64,000 bases of DNA from Lepidostoma basale (Eukaryota > Arthropoda > Insecta > Trichoptera > Lepidostomatidae). A program made the position numbers and the translations under genes. The stretch is taken from the NCBI GenBank assembly GCA_022606425.2, contig JAHDVF020000840.1:310001-374000 (forward strand). The letters run 5' to 3'. This document shows positions 9,392 to 20,386 of this stretch, piece after piece (position 1 is the stretch's first letter; every line of letters begins with the position of its first letter). The notes below the pieces were generated by a model that ran no database searches, was not told the DNA's origin, and was given only the letters and a program-made list of their open reading frames with translations.

Positions 9392-9763
9392 AAATTTACA
9401 ATATACGGTTAATTTTAAATAACCACATTATTTTTTATACTTTGACATTTTAGTAAAGAGGTACATACTTAATTCCTATGACCATATACAACTTTTGAAG
9501 AGTTTTAGCCTCCATGATGATTTTATTCCAAACTCTTTGAAACCAGTCAGAATGATAATAAAGAAAAAATCTTAATATACAAAAATTATAATTTTTAATT
9601 GACTTCTATCATGAAACTCCAGAAAAATAAAATGTATTGTAAATTTTCGTTTTGATGGTAGTGGTTTTTGTTTTATGAAAGTTTATTTTAAATTATAATG
9701 AAAACGCGATTGCTTCGCGGTTTAACGATGATTTTTTTTTAAATATTCGTATATATAAAAAAA
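9392..9763. other. AT-rich DNA, nothing recognised
   Basis: Spacer between N1 and LINE-C; no coding or repeat signal that I can support. Confidence 0.5.
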
Positions 9764-9776
9764 TATATACAAATAC

Positions 9777-10014
9777 TTCTTCTTCTTCTTCTTCCCTTTT
9801 GGTAGACTCAGGAGTCTGTTATTTCAGGTGGGTCCTCTTGAGATGCTGAACTGCAGCTTTCTCTCCACTGGGGGTCTTCCTGGTCGGCGTTGTCCGTTTG
9901 GCGTTCCATGGAGAGCTATGTGTGGTATTCTATTTGAGCTCATCCTTTCTACGTGTTGATGCCAGTATCGCCGTCTTTGACGTCCCCTTCGACCTCGCAG
10001 ATTTCTCGGATTGC
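9777..10014 (-). mobile_element. LINE-C insertion, 13-bp TSD
   Basis: (TTC)n tail at 9777-9795 then the LINE-C end on the minus strand (CTCAGGAGTCTGTTATTTCA; C-terminal GRPPRKTP-like region; YWHQHVERM). TATATACAAATAC is repeated exactly at 9764-9776 and 10015-10027. It sits against the hairpin at 10015-10135. Confidence 0.85.
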
Positions 10015-10135
10015 TATATACAAATACATGTTACAAATTTGTTTCACCTAGCGAGGGCATTCTCAGAAATGAGAATGCTTGCGGAAAAAGACTTGCCTCG
10101 CTAGGTGAAACAAATTTCTAACATGTATTTAAATA
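10015..10135. repeat. Hairpin repeat, P1-like
   Basis: Left arm ACAAATTTGTTTCACCTAGC (10031-10050) pairs with GCTAGGTGAAACAAATTT (10099-10118), with ACATGT on both outer sides. A second internal hairpin (GCATTCTCAGAAATGAGAAT, 10048-10069) sits in the loop region. LINE-C landed immediately outside the left arm. Confidence 0.65.
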
Positions 10136-10239
10136 TTTTTATAAATAAATGAAAAATCACTATAAAAATCGATAAAATAATCGCGTTTCCATATAATTTA
10201 TAAATGATCATGTTACTATTAATTTGAAAAATAATAATG

Positions 10240-10498
10240 AAGCAATATCTGGACATACGGAGCGTATGGATGGACAAAGAATGGTCTAATAAGTATACGT
10301 TAACGATGTAACTGGAGTACGGAGTCGAGGTAGACCGAGGAGAACATGGCATGATCAAATTAATCGAATTTTAATGTTTGGTCATGTAAGAAGGCGGAGC
10401 TATCGACGCGGGTGTATGACTCGTTGTATGAATGTGGAGGAAGCTGGAGAGTTGTGCCAGAATAAAGTAGTTTGGCGGTCCATTCTCTCTTTGTAGTT
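10240..10498 (+). mobile_element. LINE-A' 3' end, (TTG)n tail
   Basis: Plus strand: EQMDGQ-like start, then the VNDVTGVRSRGRPRRTWHDQ segment, RRACMTRCMNVEE, and a shortened terminus running straight into GTTGTTGTT at 10491-10503. Frameshifts break it. Shares the VRSRGRPR variant with 34745-35085 and 58085-58365. Confidence 0.65.
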
Positions 10499-10499
10499 G

Positions 10500-11400
10500 T
10501 TGTTATATAAATATAGTTTCATATTACGATATTACTCATGTTTCTCTTTTCCATATATGAACACAGAAAAACAGTGCGTCATTAATGACTTATGTATGCA
10601 ATGTAAATATTACTTTCAATCTAAAGTGGGGTAATTTTTGCGTTTTTCACGTAATAAAATAACGTAGTACCTACATAATATCACATTCCAAAATTGTAGG
10701 TACCTACCGTTTTCATATGTGTAAAATTTGAATCACAAAAGGAGTATTTTCAAAAGAAATTTATGATATAATTTACCATAATATTTACATATCTAATAAA
10801 ACCCATTTCAGGGCATGTAGTTGGTTTTCATTTCAGATGAATGTATACATTTCATTAGGGCACACTAGTACTTGGAGAGATATTGTTTGGTTTAGATTTA
10901 TTATTAAAATTGTATGAAGCTTTATAAAAATAACAATTATTTTACGTTTCTCTCGGAATACTAATTTATTCTCTATGTTCTAACATGCGGAAAAATTAAG
11001 TTTAATACATACATGTGATATCTATTCTTGTTGGTTTAATTTCATAATAAATATTATTTAAAATGGAAATTTCGGAGTTATAATTAATGAAAATAAGTTT
11101 TTATGCTTTAATCCATTTGATTTTAAGTTGAACCGAATTCTGCAATGAGGTGTGCGATGCTCAAAATGAAGTGGAATGAAACTACAATAGTAAAAATGAT
11201 TTTTTTTTACATTACTTTTAATGAACATCTTCCCAGAAATATCAATTAAGAACATTGTTATTTTGGATTTATACTTAGTTTATTGAATTATGACCTTATC
11301 TGTATCACTGTTTAATGAGGCATTCTGTTCTATATCTTCTTCTGCTTCTTCTTCCTCATGGTTAAGGTCAAATATCCCTAAATAAAAAAAAAATAAAAAA
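10500..11400. other. AT-rich DNA, little recognisable
   Basis: No gene supported. A (TTC)n-rich stub at 11335-11357 looks like a minus-strand LINE tail without a body I can place. Confidence 0.45.
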
Positions 11401-11404
11401 AAAT

Positions 11405-12825
11405 ATTCACTACCTGCTGAGGCTATTTAATAAGATTTATGACACAGGGATTATCCCCCAAGAATGGCTGAAATCGATATTTGTCACCTTACCTAAGAAG
11501 CAGCACCCAAAGAATTGTAATGACTATCGCATGATTAGCCTAATGAGTCATGTACTAAAACTGTTTCTTAAAATTATACATGCCCGAATAAGAAACAAGT
11601 GCGAGCAAGATCTAGATGACACACAATTCGGATTCCGAAATGCATTCGGAACCAGAGAAGCGCTACTGGCAGTCAATGTCCTGCTACAGAAGTGTCGAGA
11701 TCAACGCAAAGAGGTGTTTGCATGCTTCATCGATTATGAAAAAGCGTTTGACAGGGTAAGGCACACGACACTCATGGAGATGCTCAAAGACTGTAACATT
11801 GACTCCAAAGACCTGAATTTCATAAGAAACCTCTACTGGTGTCAAACGGCAAAGATCAGATATGGAAGTGGAAATACAGAGGCTATAGCTATACAAAGAG
11901 GAGTTCGACAAGGTTGTATTCTGTCACCTCTATTGTTTAATCTGTACTCCAATAAAGTTTTCCAAAGGACTCTAGAAAACTCTAGCCTTGGAGTGAAGAT
12001 CAATGGAGTCGTTATAAATAATATCAGATATGCTGACGATACAGTCATATTGGCTGAAAGTATACCTGATCTCCAAGAACTCCTAAATAAGATTGACACG
12101 GCTGGAGAAGAATTGGGTCTGACAATAAATGTCGCTAAGACCAAGTGGATGTCGTTTGGAAGACTTGATTATTCTGGATCATCTTTGCGACTAAAAGGAG
12201 TAAATATCGAAATGGTTGACCAGTTTAAATACCTCGGCAGTATCATTACTAAAACACTCGACCCAGATACACAAGTAAAATGTAGAACAGAAATTGCACG
12301 TGCTGCATTTAATAAGATGAGACCCTTCTTCTGTGACGATAATTTAAATCTTAAACTTCGACAAAGAATGATAAAAGCTTACATATGGTCAGCTCTATTA
12401 TACGGAAGTGAAACATGGACTCTGAAAGTGAACGTAATGAATCGGTTGGAGGCATTCGAAGTGTGGATACACAGAAGAATGCTTCGTATACCTTGGACCG
12501 AAAAGGTCAGTAACGTCGAAGTACTTAGGAGAGCCGGAGCCAAGAGAGAGCTGTTGTCGAATGTCAAAGTGAAAAAGGTCTCATATTTGGGTCACGTGCT
12601 GCGTGGAGAAAAGTACCGCCTCCTCCGACTTATATTGGAGGGCAAGATAGAGGGAAGACGGGGAGTTGGCAGAAAACAGATGTCCTGGCTGCGCAACATT
12701 AGAGAGTGGACCGGAATGGGGACGGTGGATGACCTGTTTCGGGCAGCGCAGGACAGGGAGGTTTTCGCCGGAGTGATCGCCAACGTCGGGGGGACCTGAC
12801 ACGGCACAGGAAGAAGAAGATCCTG
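11405..12825 (+). mobile_element. LINE-B reverse transcriptase, longest RTE copy
   Basis: ORF2 of an RTE-clade LINE. An uninterrupted frame enters without a start near 11405 and stops at 12799; the first ATG is at 11531 (422 codons from there) but is internal to the RT domain. Visible RT blocks from that ATG: FGFRNAFGTREAL (33-45), FACFIDYEKAFDRV (63-76, catalytic Asp), RGVRQGCILSPLLFNLY (123-139), RYADDTVILAE (166-176, catalytic YADD), FKYLGSIIT (232-240). After RT come LLYGSETWTL, IHRRMLRIPW, GHVLRGEKY and DREVFAGVIANVGGT. A (GAA)n tail follows at 12810-12822. The endonuclease domain is missing, so the copy is 5'-truncated although its RT frame is clean. LINE-B ends at 936-1018, 24217-24640, 28485-28690 and 54055-54350. 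Confidence 0.9.
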
Positions 12826-12829
12826 TTTA

Positions 12830-13345
12830 TGATGGTGAGCCGTCCTGAGATGATGACGTCCAGTCATTTCTCCATCTCTTCGACAGCCTTCCTGGTAGTC
12901 TCTTGCTATAATATTATTATGTAAGGTAAAATATTATACATTAAAAAGCAATTCTTAAAAATCGCTCTTTTACAGATTACGAATAATTGAGTACCTAACA
13001 CAACTAAATTAGTTTATTTTTTATTGTAAATAAATTTTTAAAAATTAAATGTTTATTCAGTTAAATTCTACTTATGTTTATGTTTCCAATCGGTTTCGGC
13101 AGCCACACGACTACACACGAAACCAGTTGAAGATACAAACATAAGTGGAATTTAACTAAATATATATTTATATAATCAATATTTTAATTGAAATTTCTTG
13201 GTAGAAGTTCATTTTAAATAATGAATATAAAAATAAATTATACAAAATTTCTTTATTACGAGTATTATATATTTAGTGCGCTTCCACAAGTGTTTAACGT
13301 CGACCAGTTTCGGTAACTTCCTGCCATCTTCTGGTCTCATTTAAA
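12830..13345. repeat. P2 fold-back region
   Basis: Contains AATCGGTTTCGGCAGCC (13087-13103), ACGAAACCAGTTGAAG (13118-13133), then GTGGAATTTAACTAAATAT and TTGGTAGAAGTTCATTTTAA (13198-13217), the sequence found beside P2 cores elsewhere. A second core, GACCAGTTTCGGTAAC, is at 13303-13318. Non-coding. Confidence 0.5.
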
Positions 13346-13377
13346 AAACATACTTTTATTTTTTTATTTGCATTATT

Positions 13378-13635
13378 TGGGAACTCAAGGATAAGGGAGA
13401 TATGCGAGGTCGAGGATGTCGTTAGGTGGGGAAGGCAAAGGAGAAGATACTGGTATGCACATGTGAGGAGAACGGATCCATCCAGACTCCCTCTCATTCG
13501 TTTCACGGCCAACCCCAAGGTAGACGACCCCCGGGCAGACCACCAAAGAGATGGATCGACAGCTGGGAGTCGATCTCACAGGAGGGCAATTCGTCTTAAA
13601 AATAGGCCACAGGGCCTATACTAAGAAGAAGATTA
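13378..13635 (+). mobile_element. LINE-C 3' end
   Basis: Plus strand encodes IREICEVEDVVRWGRQRRRY, RTDPSRLPLI and GRPPKRWIDSWESISQEG with one frame slip, ending at CTAAGAAGAAGA (13620-13631). Very like 60715-60975, and together they define a LINE-C subgroup. Confidence 0.75.
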
Positions 13636-13689
13636 TTACTTACGATGAACTTCTACTACAAAATTTCATATAAAATCTTTTTTTTTTCT

Positions 13690-13825
13690 TGTAAAAATGT
13701 CGCAAAAATTTAGATGCTTGAAATACTCTATGAATGATAAGGAATCTAGAGAAATATATCAGAATAGAAGAGTGAATAGATCCATCGTGTCTGCTAACCC
13801 CTTTGGGGAATAGGCAGGATGGATA
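13690..13825 (+). mobile_element. LINE-A remnant
   Basis: Degenerate plus-strand copy of the last ~40 codons (MNDKESREIYQNRRVNRSIV-like, then CTAACCCCTTTGGGGAATAG and GGATGGATAAG). No tail. Weak but in the correct order. Confidence 0.5.
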
Positions 13826-13829
13826 AGCT

Positions 13830-14280
13830 AATATTTTTATTTAACGTGTATATTTTTTGTTTATAAAAGTTGTTTTATTTAACTGGTTATTAAAAATTGA
13901 ACAAAGTATTTTTTGTTGTAAAGGCATGTAGAAATTCAAGTTAATTTGTTTTTTCATTAAATAAAGGAAGTTTTACTCGTCAAGTCAATGCTCTCTGAAA
14001 TGTTATAAGATTTACGGGGGTAGGAACGAATTTCATATCCAATTTAGAAGTTTATAATAAGAATCCCGTCTTATGAAATGAAAAATATTTTCCCATTTTT
14101 TTGTGAGAGAGTCTTCAAAACATTCATTTGCAAACATTGGTTAAGTTTTAATTTAAATAAATTTTCGGATGACGAAATTGCGATTCAAAATTACCAAGAA
14201 GAGTTGCTAATCAAAAATTCTCAATTCCTCGCTATTGTTTTTAATGAGTATTTTCATTAATGTGATCGCTTTTTTTTCGT
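13830..14280. other. No gene recognised
   Basis: AT-rich. A 60-codon frame at 14078-14260 has SDDEIAIQNYQEELL but too little to assign a family; I do not annotate it as a gene. Confidence 0.4.
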
Positions 14281-14284
14281 TATG

Positions 14285-15010
14285 ACTTCTTCTTCCTCTC
14301 CTTCTTCCGTTTTTTGTTTATCTTGAGATCCGTTCAGACAGGGTATCAATCTTAGTGTTATGATAAAGACGTCCAACATTTTTTTAACTTCTAGGGTGGT
14401 CTTCCTTATGGTCGACGTCCCCCTGCTGTCTCATGCATCACATCTCGGGAATCTTTGCTGGGTCCCCTCAGTGCTGTTTTACCAGCACTAGTGCTGTTTA
14501 TAGTAGTATATTTTGGGAGTGGAGACCTTGTGAAAATAGAAGAAACAGAATTCTGAAAAATTGGTGGAAGATTTTAGTCTTGAGGCATTGTGGTATTTAA
14601 GAAGTGAGAACATGACGTAATTTTCCAAAGCCTGCCCAACCCAACTGAATTCTTCGGTCGGCTTCTTTCTCCAAACTGTTTATACTTAACTGTGTGATTT
14701 GGCCAAGATATGTGTATTCCTGTACCACTTCGAGAGCCGACCCATCGACGGTTACTGATTTCGGGATAATATGTTCATTATACATTACTTTCGTCTTGTA
14801 CAAATTCACCCCGGGACCCACTCGTCTAGATACAGGGTTCAATTCATCAAGCATGCCTTCCAGTTCTTCCACAGATTCCGCCAGAATGACAATGTCATCT
14901 GCAAAGCGAAGGTGGGAAATGCACTCGCCATTTATGTTGAGGCCACGTTCAAACCAGTCCAGAGTTTTAAATATATCTTCCAAAGCACAGGTGAACAGCT
15001 TCGGGGATCA
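14285..15010 (-). mobile_element. LINE-J fragment with RT FADD block
   Basis: Minus strand 14983-14597 encodes EDIFKTLDWFERGLNINGE, HLRFADDIVILAESVEELEG (catalytic FADD), RVGPGVNLYKTKVM and EVVQEYTYLGQ, the C-terminal part of an RTE-clade RT domain. The 3' side (14330-14590) is degenerate and ends in a (TTC)n run at 14287-14310. Similar to the FADD half of 621-1018. Confidence 0.75.
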
Positions 15011-16115
15011 AGAGGTTTGGTCTTCTGGATTTGCACGGACATTGTGGCATTATTATAAAGGCATTAAATACCAATAATTTATTTATCAATATGTGGATCA
15101 AACAACTAAAAACACATAACGGAAAATAAGTTGGAATATTGTTAAGTGAATATAGGATACACCAATTAATTGTCAATAAATAGACTTGCCTATACTCTCC
15201 CGCCATTTAGGGAAGAATTTAAATTCCCATTTATTCTGAAAATAGCAATTAAAATACTAATTGTATTTACATCTTAGTGTTTCGTTTTAAATTAGCAAGG
15301 CCTTTCGTACATCAAAGTTAATCGAATCTATTCACTTTATGTTAAAGCTTTATACACTTTAGATAAAAGCCCTCGTTTTCCTTGTCAGTTTGTTTCCTGC
15401 TCTATCTCCCTAACTTCATTAGGGCCTCATTAGGAGAGCTTTCACAAAAATTAAACGAATCAAACTTTGTATTGATTTAGGTCCAATTTAAGACAGCCGG
15501 GATGTTCGCGTCACGTAGACTTCTTGGCTTCACATGCCCAAGTTGGTAACAATGAATGGTTTTGTTAGAATGATATCAAAAGTTATGTTATTAATCACGG
15601 AATTGTAATTATGCCAACTAGTTACGCTTGTGCCCAAAATTCATTATGGCAATATAAAATCTAAATAAAATACAGAATTTTAATATCTATACTATGGTGT
15701 TCAAGTAGACATTTTAGCAGCTGTCAAAAGTTTGTTATTATACTTTTTTAAAATACCTACTTAGAATTTATTTCAAAGCAAAATTAAATTACGAGTATTT
15801 CATTAAAATTCTTATAAGTTCGTATAAAAATACGTATTAAAAAAATATATATAAAACAAATTGTATTGGCGTTTCATTTATTTAAATTAAAAACACATTT
15901 TTATCTGTACAAAAGATTACGAACATTATGATATAAATTTATTTTATTACAAAAAATATACAGAATTGAGTTTACGTAAATCTATTAAAAAGTAAAATTT
16001 TAATTTTAATACGTTAGGCGAAGGTTATACCGAAGTGTTTCGTTTCGATACTTTTTTTTTACTATAGAGTCATATCGTGTGGCCCGAAGTGTATATATAA
16101 TGTGGCCATCTCTAT
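15010..16115. other. Unique AT-rich DNA
   Basis: No gene. A more complex block at 15290-15560 (TTAGGGCCTCATTAGG at 15419) is non-repetitive in this window and could be conserved non-coding DNA; I cannot test that. Confidence 0.4.
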
Positions 16116-16119
16116 AGTA

Positions 16120-16260
16120 TGTTGGTTGGCTATATTGCTCGCAGCGTAGCTCCAAGCACCAAGTGGTAGCTCTTAGCAAGAATCCTTCCTGTGTGGTTGT
16201 GGTCTTACATTTTTACATTGATTAAGATTTGAGATATTAGAAAGAGATAGATAATAAAAT
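16120..16260. repeat. Unclassified repeat (GCTCGCAGC motif)
   Basis: GCTCGCAGCGTAGCTCCAAG...CACCA...CTGTGTGGTTGTGG recurs at 32690-32765 as GCTCGCAGCATAGCTTTAAG...CACCA...CTGTGTGGCCGTAG. Two diverged copies, element type unknown. Confidence 0.45.
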
Positions 16261-17405
16261 GGCTGGAAAGCGGTTGCATAATTTTTAAGTATTAATGATC
16301 AAATAAACTATTATAGTGGGTTATATATTTTTCAAGATTTACAGTACTTTTCAGTACTTTTCACATGTATCGGCACGTATACGCCTTTCTTCATTGTAAT
16401 TTTTGTAATAATAAAATAATTGAAAATCTTTAATTGTTTACTAAATGAAAGGAAGAGCGGGAAGGAGTTAAATATGTAGGTAGAGTAATTATGATTTGGT
16501 TAGGAATGTGGGGCAGTGGTGAACAAATCAGTGATTGGATTTGCAGTTAATATTATTTGATTGTTATAATATTATATTTATTTTTAATAGCTTTATTAAT
16601 TTCAAGGATATTTCATGTTACTGGTATATTTCTGTTAAATTTCAGTGCCGTTATATTTATTAATCGAACGATGTTTTTCAATTAGGTGGTTTGTCATCTT
16701 ATGAGATCTTCTATTGTTTAATTTAGTTTCCTATTATTTAGATACAAAAAGATGAGCAGTCTATCGAACTGTTTAACGCTTTATATTTGCGAAAAAAATG
16801 TGGTTAGAACACGTGTATAATGAAAACACTCTTTGCAATACAAGAACACGTCCTAAAAATTCAAAACTCTTCAAGGGTTCGCAATTTTAATCAGAGAATT
16901 GTTCTTGATACACAATATCCCGCAGCAACAGGGAGCTGCCTTCATGTTAAGGAAACACATTCAGATGAAGTGAAATTTTAAAAATTGATGAAGTCTAGCG
17001 CAGTGGAACAGATTGGGATCCGTTAAGTGGGAGAAGAACAGGTTAGGAGAGGAGAATGGCTGAGAGGTCGGGAAATTGGAAAGGAAAACATCCCTAGAGG
17101 AAAATATCTCACAGTTTTATGAGAGGAAATCTCAAAATTTCCCTGAGATCCTCGTAAAGCTGCCGAGACGACTTGTTGGCCGGTCAAATTTAGGACTTAA
17201 TTATATTTTCGGGTTTATCTCTTCTTTCACGTCCAAATCATCTGAAACCGCTTTATGTCCAGTTTACTCGAGATTTTTTTATTACTCTTTTTGCGAATTT
17301 CCAAATATTTTTACATTAATTACCTGAGTTGCCGTTGAGGTAATTTAAATATGATACAAATATTTCTTTAATTACTTATTATTAATTTTAAGCAAATAAT
17401 TATAT
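16260..17405. other. Unique DNA
   Basis: Nothing supported as a gene. The stretch 16990-17230 is less AT-rich and open for 83 codons on the plus strand (17076-17327), but it shows no domain and no flanking splice evidence I trust. Confidence 0.4.
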
Positions 17406-17925
17406 ATTTTTTTTCTATGTTCGCCATACTTTGTGTTGTAGATGTTTTATTTTTATTTTTTTATATACTTTGTATATACCTACAACAATAAATTTAAAAA
17501 AATTGCAGTATAATATGCTAACTTTTAAAGCGCCGTTTTTGTGATGTAATCACCTCAAGGGCGCATTAAGACGTGTTTTAAATCTAAATGTGAACGCTGC
17601 ATCTGATTGATATTCGCGATCGATTAGAAAGTATAATAGAACAAAATATGCAAGTTTTAAATTGGGTATGAAATATGAAAAGGATGGGTTTTCAGCTTAG
17701 ATCTGAAGTCTGTCGGATCATTTATGCATCTGAGGTGTGAAGGACGACGTGCATATCAGACATGTTTCGGACAACTGGCCCTTCCTCAGTGATATTATAA
17801 AGATACATATTTATATATGTATCTTTATAATATCACTGAGGACGAACCGGTTGTCCAATACACGTCTGATGTGTAATTAATTTTTTTTAAAGTTAGTGTT
17901 GTATATGTACAATGTATACAAAAAG
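17405..17925. repeat. P3 fold-back with perfect inner palindrome
   Basis: Left side TTCGCCATACTTTGTGTTGT and ATACTTTGTATATACC; the inner segment 17740-17870 holds ATGTTTCGGACAACTGGCCC and the partial mirror CCGGTTGTCCAATACACGTC. At its centre 17784-17841 is a perfect 27-bp-arm palindrome with a 4-nt loop. The right side AGTGTTGTATATGTACAATG closes the element. A truncated SINE-5S (17515-17565) lies between the outer and inner parts. Confidence 0.65.
17515..17565 (-). mobile_element. SINE-5S body fragment without 5S head
   Basis: AAAGCGCCGTTTTTGTGATG followed by TAATCACCTCAAG matches the body of the 5S-derived SINE at 1622-1710; the 5S head is absent. This second copy of the body is what supports a dispersed SINE family. 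Confidence 0.65.
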
Positions 17926-18204
17926 GAAAAGACAAAATTACAAAAGTAAACATATTTCGTAAAGAGCAAAAAAATAGCGTTTGTTAATCTATTTTAAAAT
18001 ATTTGATAATCTCATAGGAAGGCAGAATATGCGACTTACATACAATATAATAAAAATTCGAGAAAACTTTTGTTTTCGTCAAATTTTAATATTTAATATG
18101 GAAAATATGCTAATTTCTCTGTAGAAGTTCATTGTAAATAATAAAATTATATTTTGGAAATTATGGTAACATTTTTCTTTCTGATATATAATATTGTATA
18201 TTTA

Positions 18205-18480
18205 GTTTAATCTCACATGATTTTATGGCTTCGACTTGTTTCTGCAGCTTACTACCGTCTTCACTGCAGAAGATGGCAGCGATCTGTCGAAACATGTGAA
18301 AGCCGGAACATGCGGATCTGCCAAAACACGTGAAAGTCGGATCATGCGGATCTGCTGAAACACGTGCAAACCGGATCATGCGATCTGCCGAAACATGTGT
18401 ATTCCGGATCATGCGGATCTGCCGAAGCATGTGAAATCAAGTGGATTTAAACTAAATATGTATTATAAAGTAATATTTTA
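18205..18480. repeat. P2 copy carrying a 34-bp minisatellite
   Basis: Begins TATGGCTTCGACTTGTTTC (18223), then CACTGCAGAAGATGGCAGCG. From 18279 to 18439 a 33-34 bp unit (GCGGATCTGCCGAAACATGT plus 13-14 bp) repeats almost five times. Ends with GTGGATTTAAACTAAATATG, the P2 outer sequence. The minus-strand open frame is a by-product of the repeat. Confidence 0.75.
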
Positions 18481-18619
18481 TTGAAATAATTTATTTTAAT
18501 TATTTAATATGGAGCTGAAAAGGATCATAAGAAAATAAATCTGCGAACGTTTTTTAAAACCATCATTTCTGCGTTTTGGACAACTCGAACCTTCGCATAA
18601 AAGATAATCAAATGATTTT

Positions 18620-18780
18620 ACGGAAATCTCTTGATGGAAGTTGATTTTAAATAATAATTAAATAAAACGATGTTTTTTTACTACATCCACTTTTGTGTTT
18701 ATTTCGACAGCGACCGGTTTCGCCAGGCTCACTGGCATCGAAAGTATTGCAAACCGAGCCCTTCAAATACAGGGATGGTC
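18620..18780. repeat. P2-like fragment
   Basis: TTGATGGAAGTTGATTTTAA (18631) followed by GACAGCGACCGGTTTCGCCA (18707) and CTCACTGGCATCG. One arm only. Confidence 0.45.
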
Positions 18781-18837
18781 AACATGATTATATACAAAAT
18801 AATCTTCAAATATTTTATACAGGAATAATCTAAGAGC

Positions 18838-18908
18838 ACGCGCGTCACGGTGTTTGAATGTAGAAGACGCGCTAGATTTATGTCAGGTTTAAAAAGTGCG
18901 GCGGTCTA
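18838..18908 (+). mobile_element. LINE-A-type remnant
   Basis: CGCGCGTCACGGTGTTTGAA, TGTAGAAGACGCGCTAGA and TGTCAGGTTTAAAAAGTGCG match the RACVTRC.NVEDA..LCQ region shortly before the LINE 3' end. Confidence 0.45.
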
Positions 18909-18924
18909 ACCTCTATAATAATAA

Positions 18925-19072
18925 AAAAACTAACTAACTAACCATCACGCCGTCTCCCCGAAAGGATAGGCAGAAAGAATGGACTGTCACACTTTTACTG
19001 ATGCGGCACTCCATCCTTCTCTTTTCGCTCCGCGGGAGACGCGGTGTGATGGGTTGCGAACTTCATCGCCAA
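18925..19072 (-). mobile_element. N1 3' end, truncated
   Basis: (CTAA)n at 18929-18941, the LINE-A-like terminus and the N1-specific GGTGTGATGGGTTGCGAAC stop at about 19072, where an AAT-rich run starts. 5'-truncated. Confidence 0.75.
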
Positions 19073-19137
19073 AATAATAATAATCTATAATTATAATACT
19101 AATAATAATTGGGCTAATTTGAATAGCGCAATTTTCG

Positions 19138-19203
19138 TGAATAGCTCACCTCAATGGCGTTTTGCTGCCTATCCCTTCGGAGAAACGGCTTAAAAGTTAA
19201 ATA
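19138..19203 (+). mobile_element. LINE-A/N1 terminus remnant
   Basis: TGCTGCCTATCCCTTCGGAG and AAACGGCTTAAAAGTTA resemble the shared LINE-A/N1 3' end, with the tail decayed. Confidence 0.4.
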
Positions 19204-19214
19204 GATAAATTATA

Positions 19215-19790
19215 AATCTTTCGTGAGTGAGTTCTCGAGGTGCTCATCAATTTGCCTTCTGCTTTTTTTGTATTTTTTAAAAGTGTAGATACTATTTACA
19301 TATGTAGGTCCTTTTAAATAGCAACACGAGTAAAGAAAGACTATTTTTATATATTAAAGATCTATCTTACAGATATCAATGAGATGTGATCATTTTTTAA
19401 ATGTTCCATGAAATAATAATTTACGAGTTGAAATTTTGAATAAATGTTATTTTTTAAGATCAGAAGATTTTTATTGATAAAGGTGATGTAAAATTATGAA
19501 AATCATCGCTTTTAAATTTATGGTAAGTTAAAAATATATCCGTAGTATCATAAATGGTATTTTTATTAGCAATCTTGTAGATTAACGATTTTTTGATGGG
19601 CCGTATTATAGCTTTCCCGGGTCCCAAAGGGACGTGTTGGACAAGCTAAAGTTTCAAATAAGTTATTGAAAATATTTATTCTTATATAAAAAAATTACAA
19701 ATGTTTATTTTTTTCTTCTTTATTCGCCATCGTCAAAACATGTTTCTATAATAATGATGTAAAACTCCTTATTAATTAATTAATTCGAAA
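19215..19790. other. AT-rich unique DNA
   Basis: No gene or repeat supported. Confidence 0.45.
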
Positions 19791-19794
19791 GAGA

Positions 19795-20000
19795 AGGTCT
19801 GTTTTCTAAAAGTTTTCTAAAATTTCATGGGAATGACGTATTTCGCCTTGCTAAGGCATTATCCAATGTAAATTTTATAGCAGGACGAAATGTATTATTT
19901 CCATAAAATATAATTAAACTTCCAGTGTAAATTTTATAACAAGACGAAATGTATTATTTCCATAAAATTTAATATGACTTCTAGAAAACAGTAATTTAAA
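19795..20000. repeat. P1 copy with internally duplicated arm
   Basis: Left arm GGAATGACGTATTTCGCCTT, GCTAAGGCATTATCCAATGT; the right arm (ACGAAATGTATTATTTCCAT then AAATATAATTAAACTTC) appears twice in tandem (19883-19925 and 19938-19985). Confidence 0.6.
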
Positions 20001-20086
20001 TTCGTATTACTTACTCGAACATAATATATAATAAAAAAATACTCGTAACTATTTCTTATATTATTACATATATACGAGTATGACTC

Positions 20087-20223
20087 TTCGCAACCCATCA
20101 CACCGCGTCTCCCGCGGAGCGAAAAGAGAAGGATGGAGTGCCGTATCAGTAAAAGTGTGACAGTCCATTCTTTCTGCCTACCCTTTCGGGGAGACGGCGT
20201 GATGGTTAGTTAGTTAGTTAGTT
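20087..20223 (+). mobile_element. N1 3' end, 13-bp perfect TSD
   Basis: A 137-bp 5'-truncated N1: CGCAACCCATCACACCGCGT, then the LINE-A-like terminus and (TTAG)n at 20205-20222. ACGAGTATGACTC occurs at 20074-20086 and 20224-20236. It shows N1 moves by target-primed reverse transcription with its own 3' end. Confidence 0.9.
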
Positions 20224-20386
20224 ACGAGTATGACTCCGTTAGTTTTATTTCTTCTCGATATTTAATCGTTAACGTTAAAGGTAGCTTTATTTTTATCATT
20301 GGATCTTCCAATTCAAATGGTACCTGAATTATTAATAAACTTTGAAGTAAACAATTCCGTATTTTTTGGTTCGTAGACCCTAAACA

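Noticed and set aside
14078..14260. 60-codon frame with SDDEIAIQNYQEELL as a hAT-type fragment
   Set aside because: Too short and without other domain blocks to support the assignment.
18161..18430. 89-codon minus-strand frame with internal repeats
   Set aside because: Produced by translation of the 34-bp P2 minisatellite.
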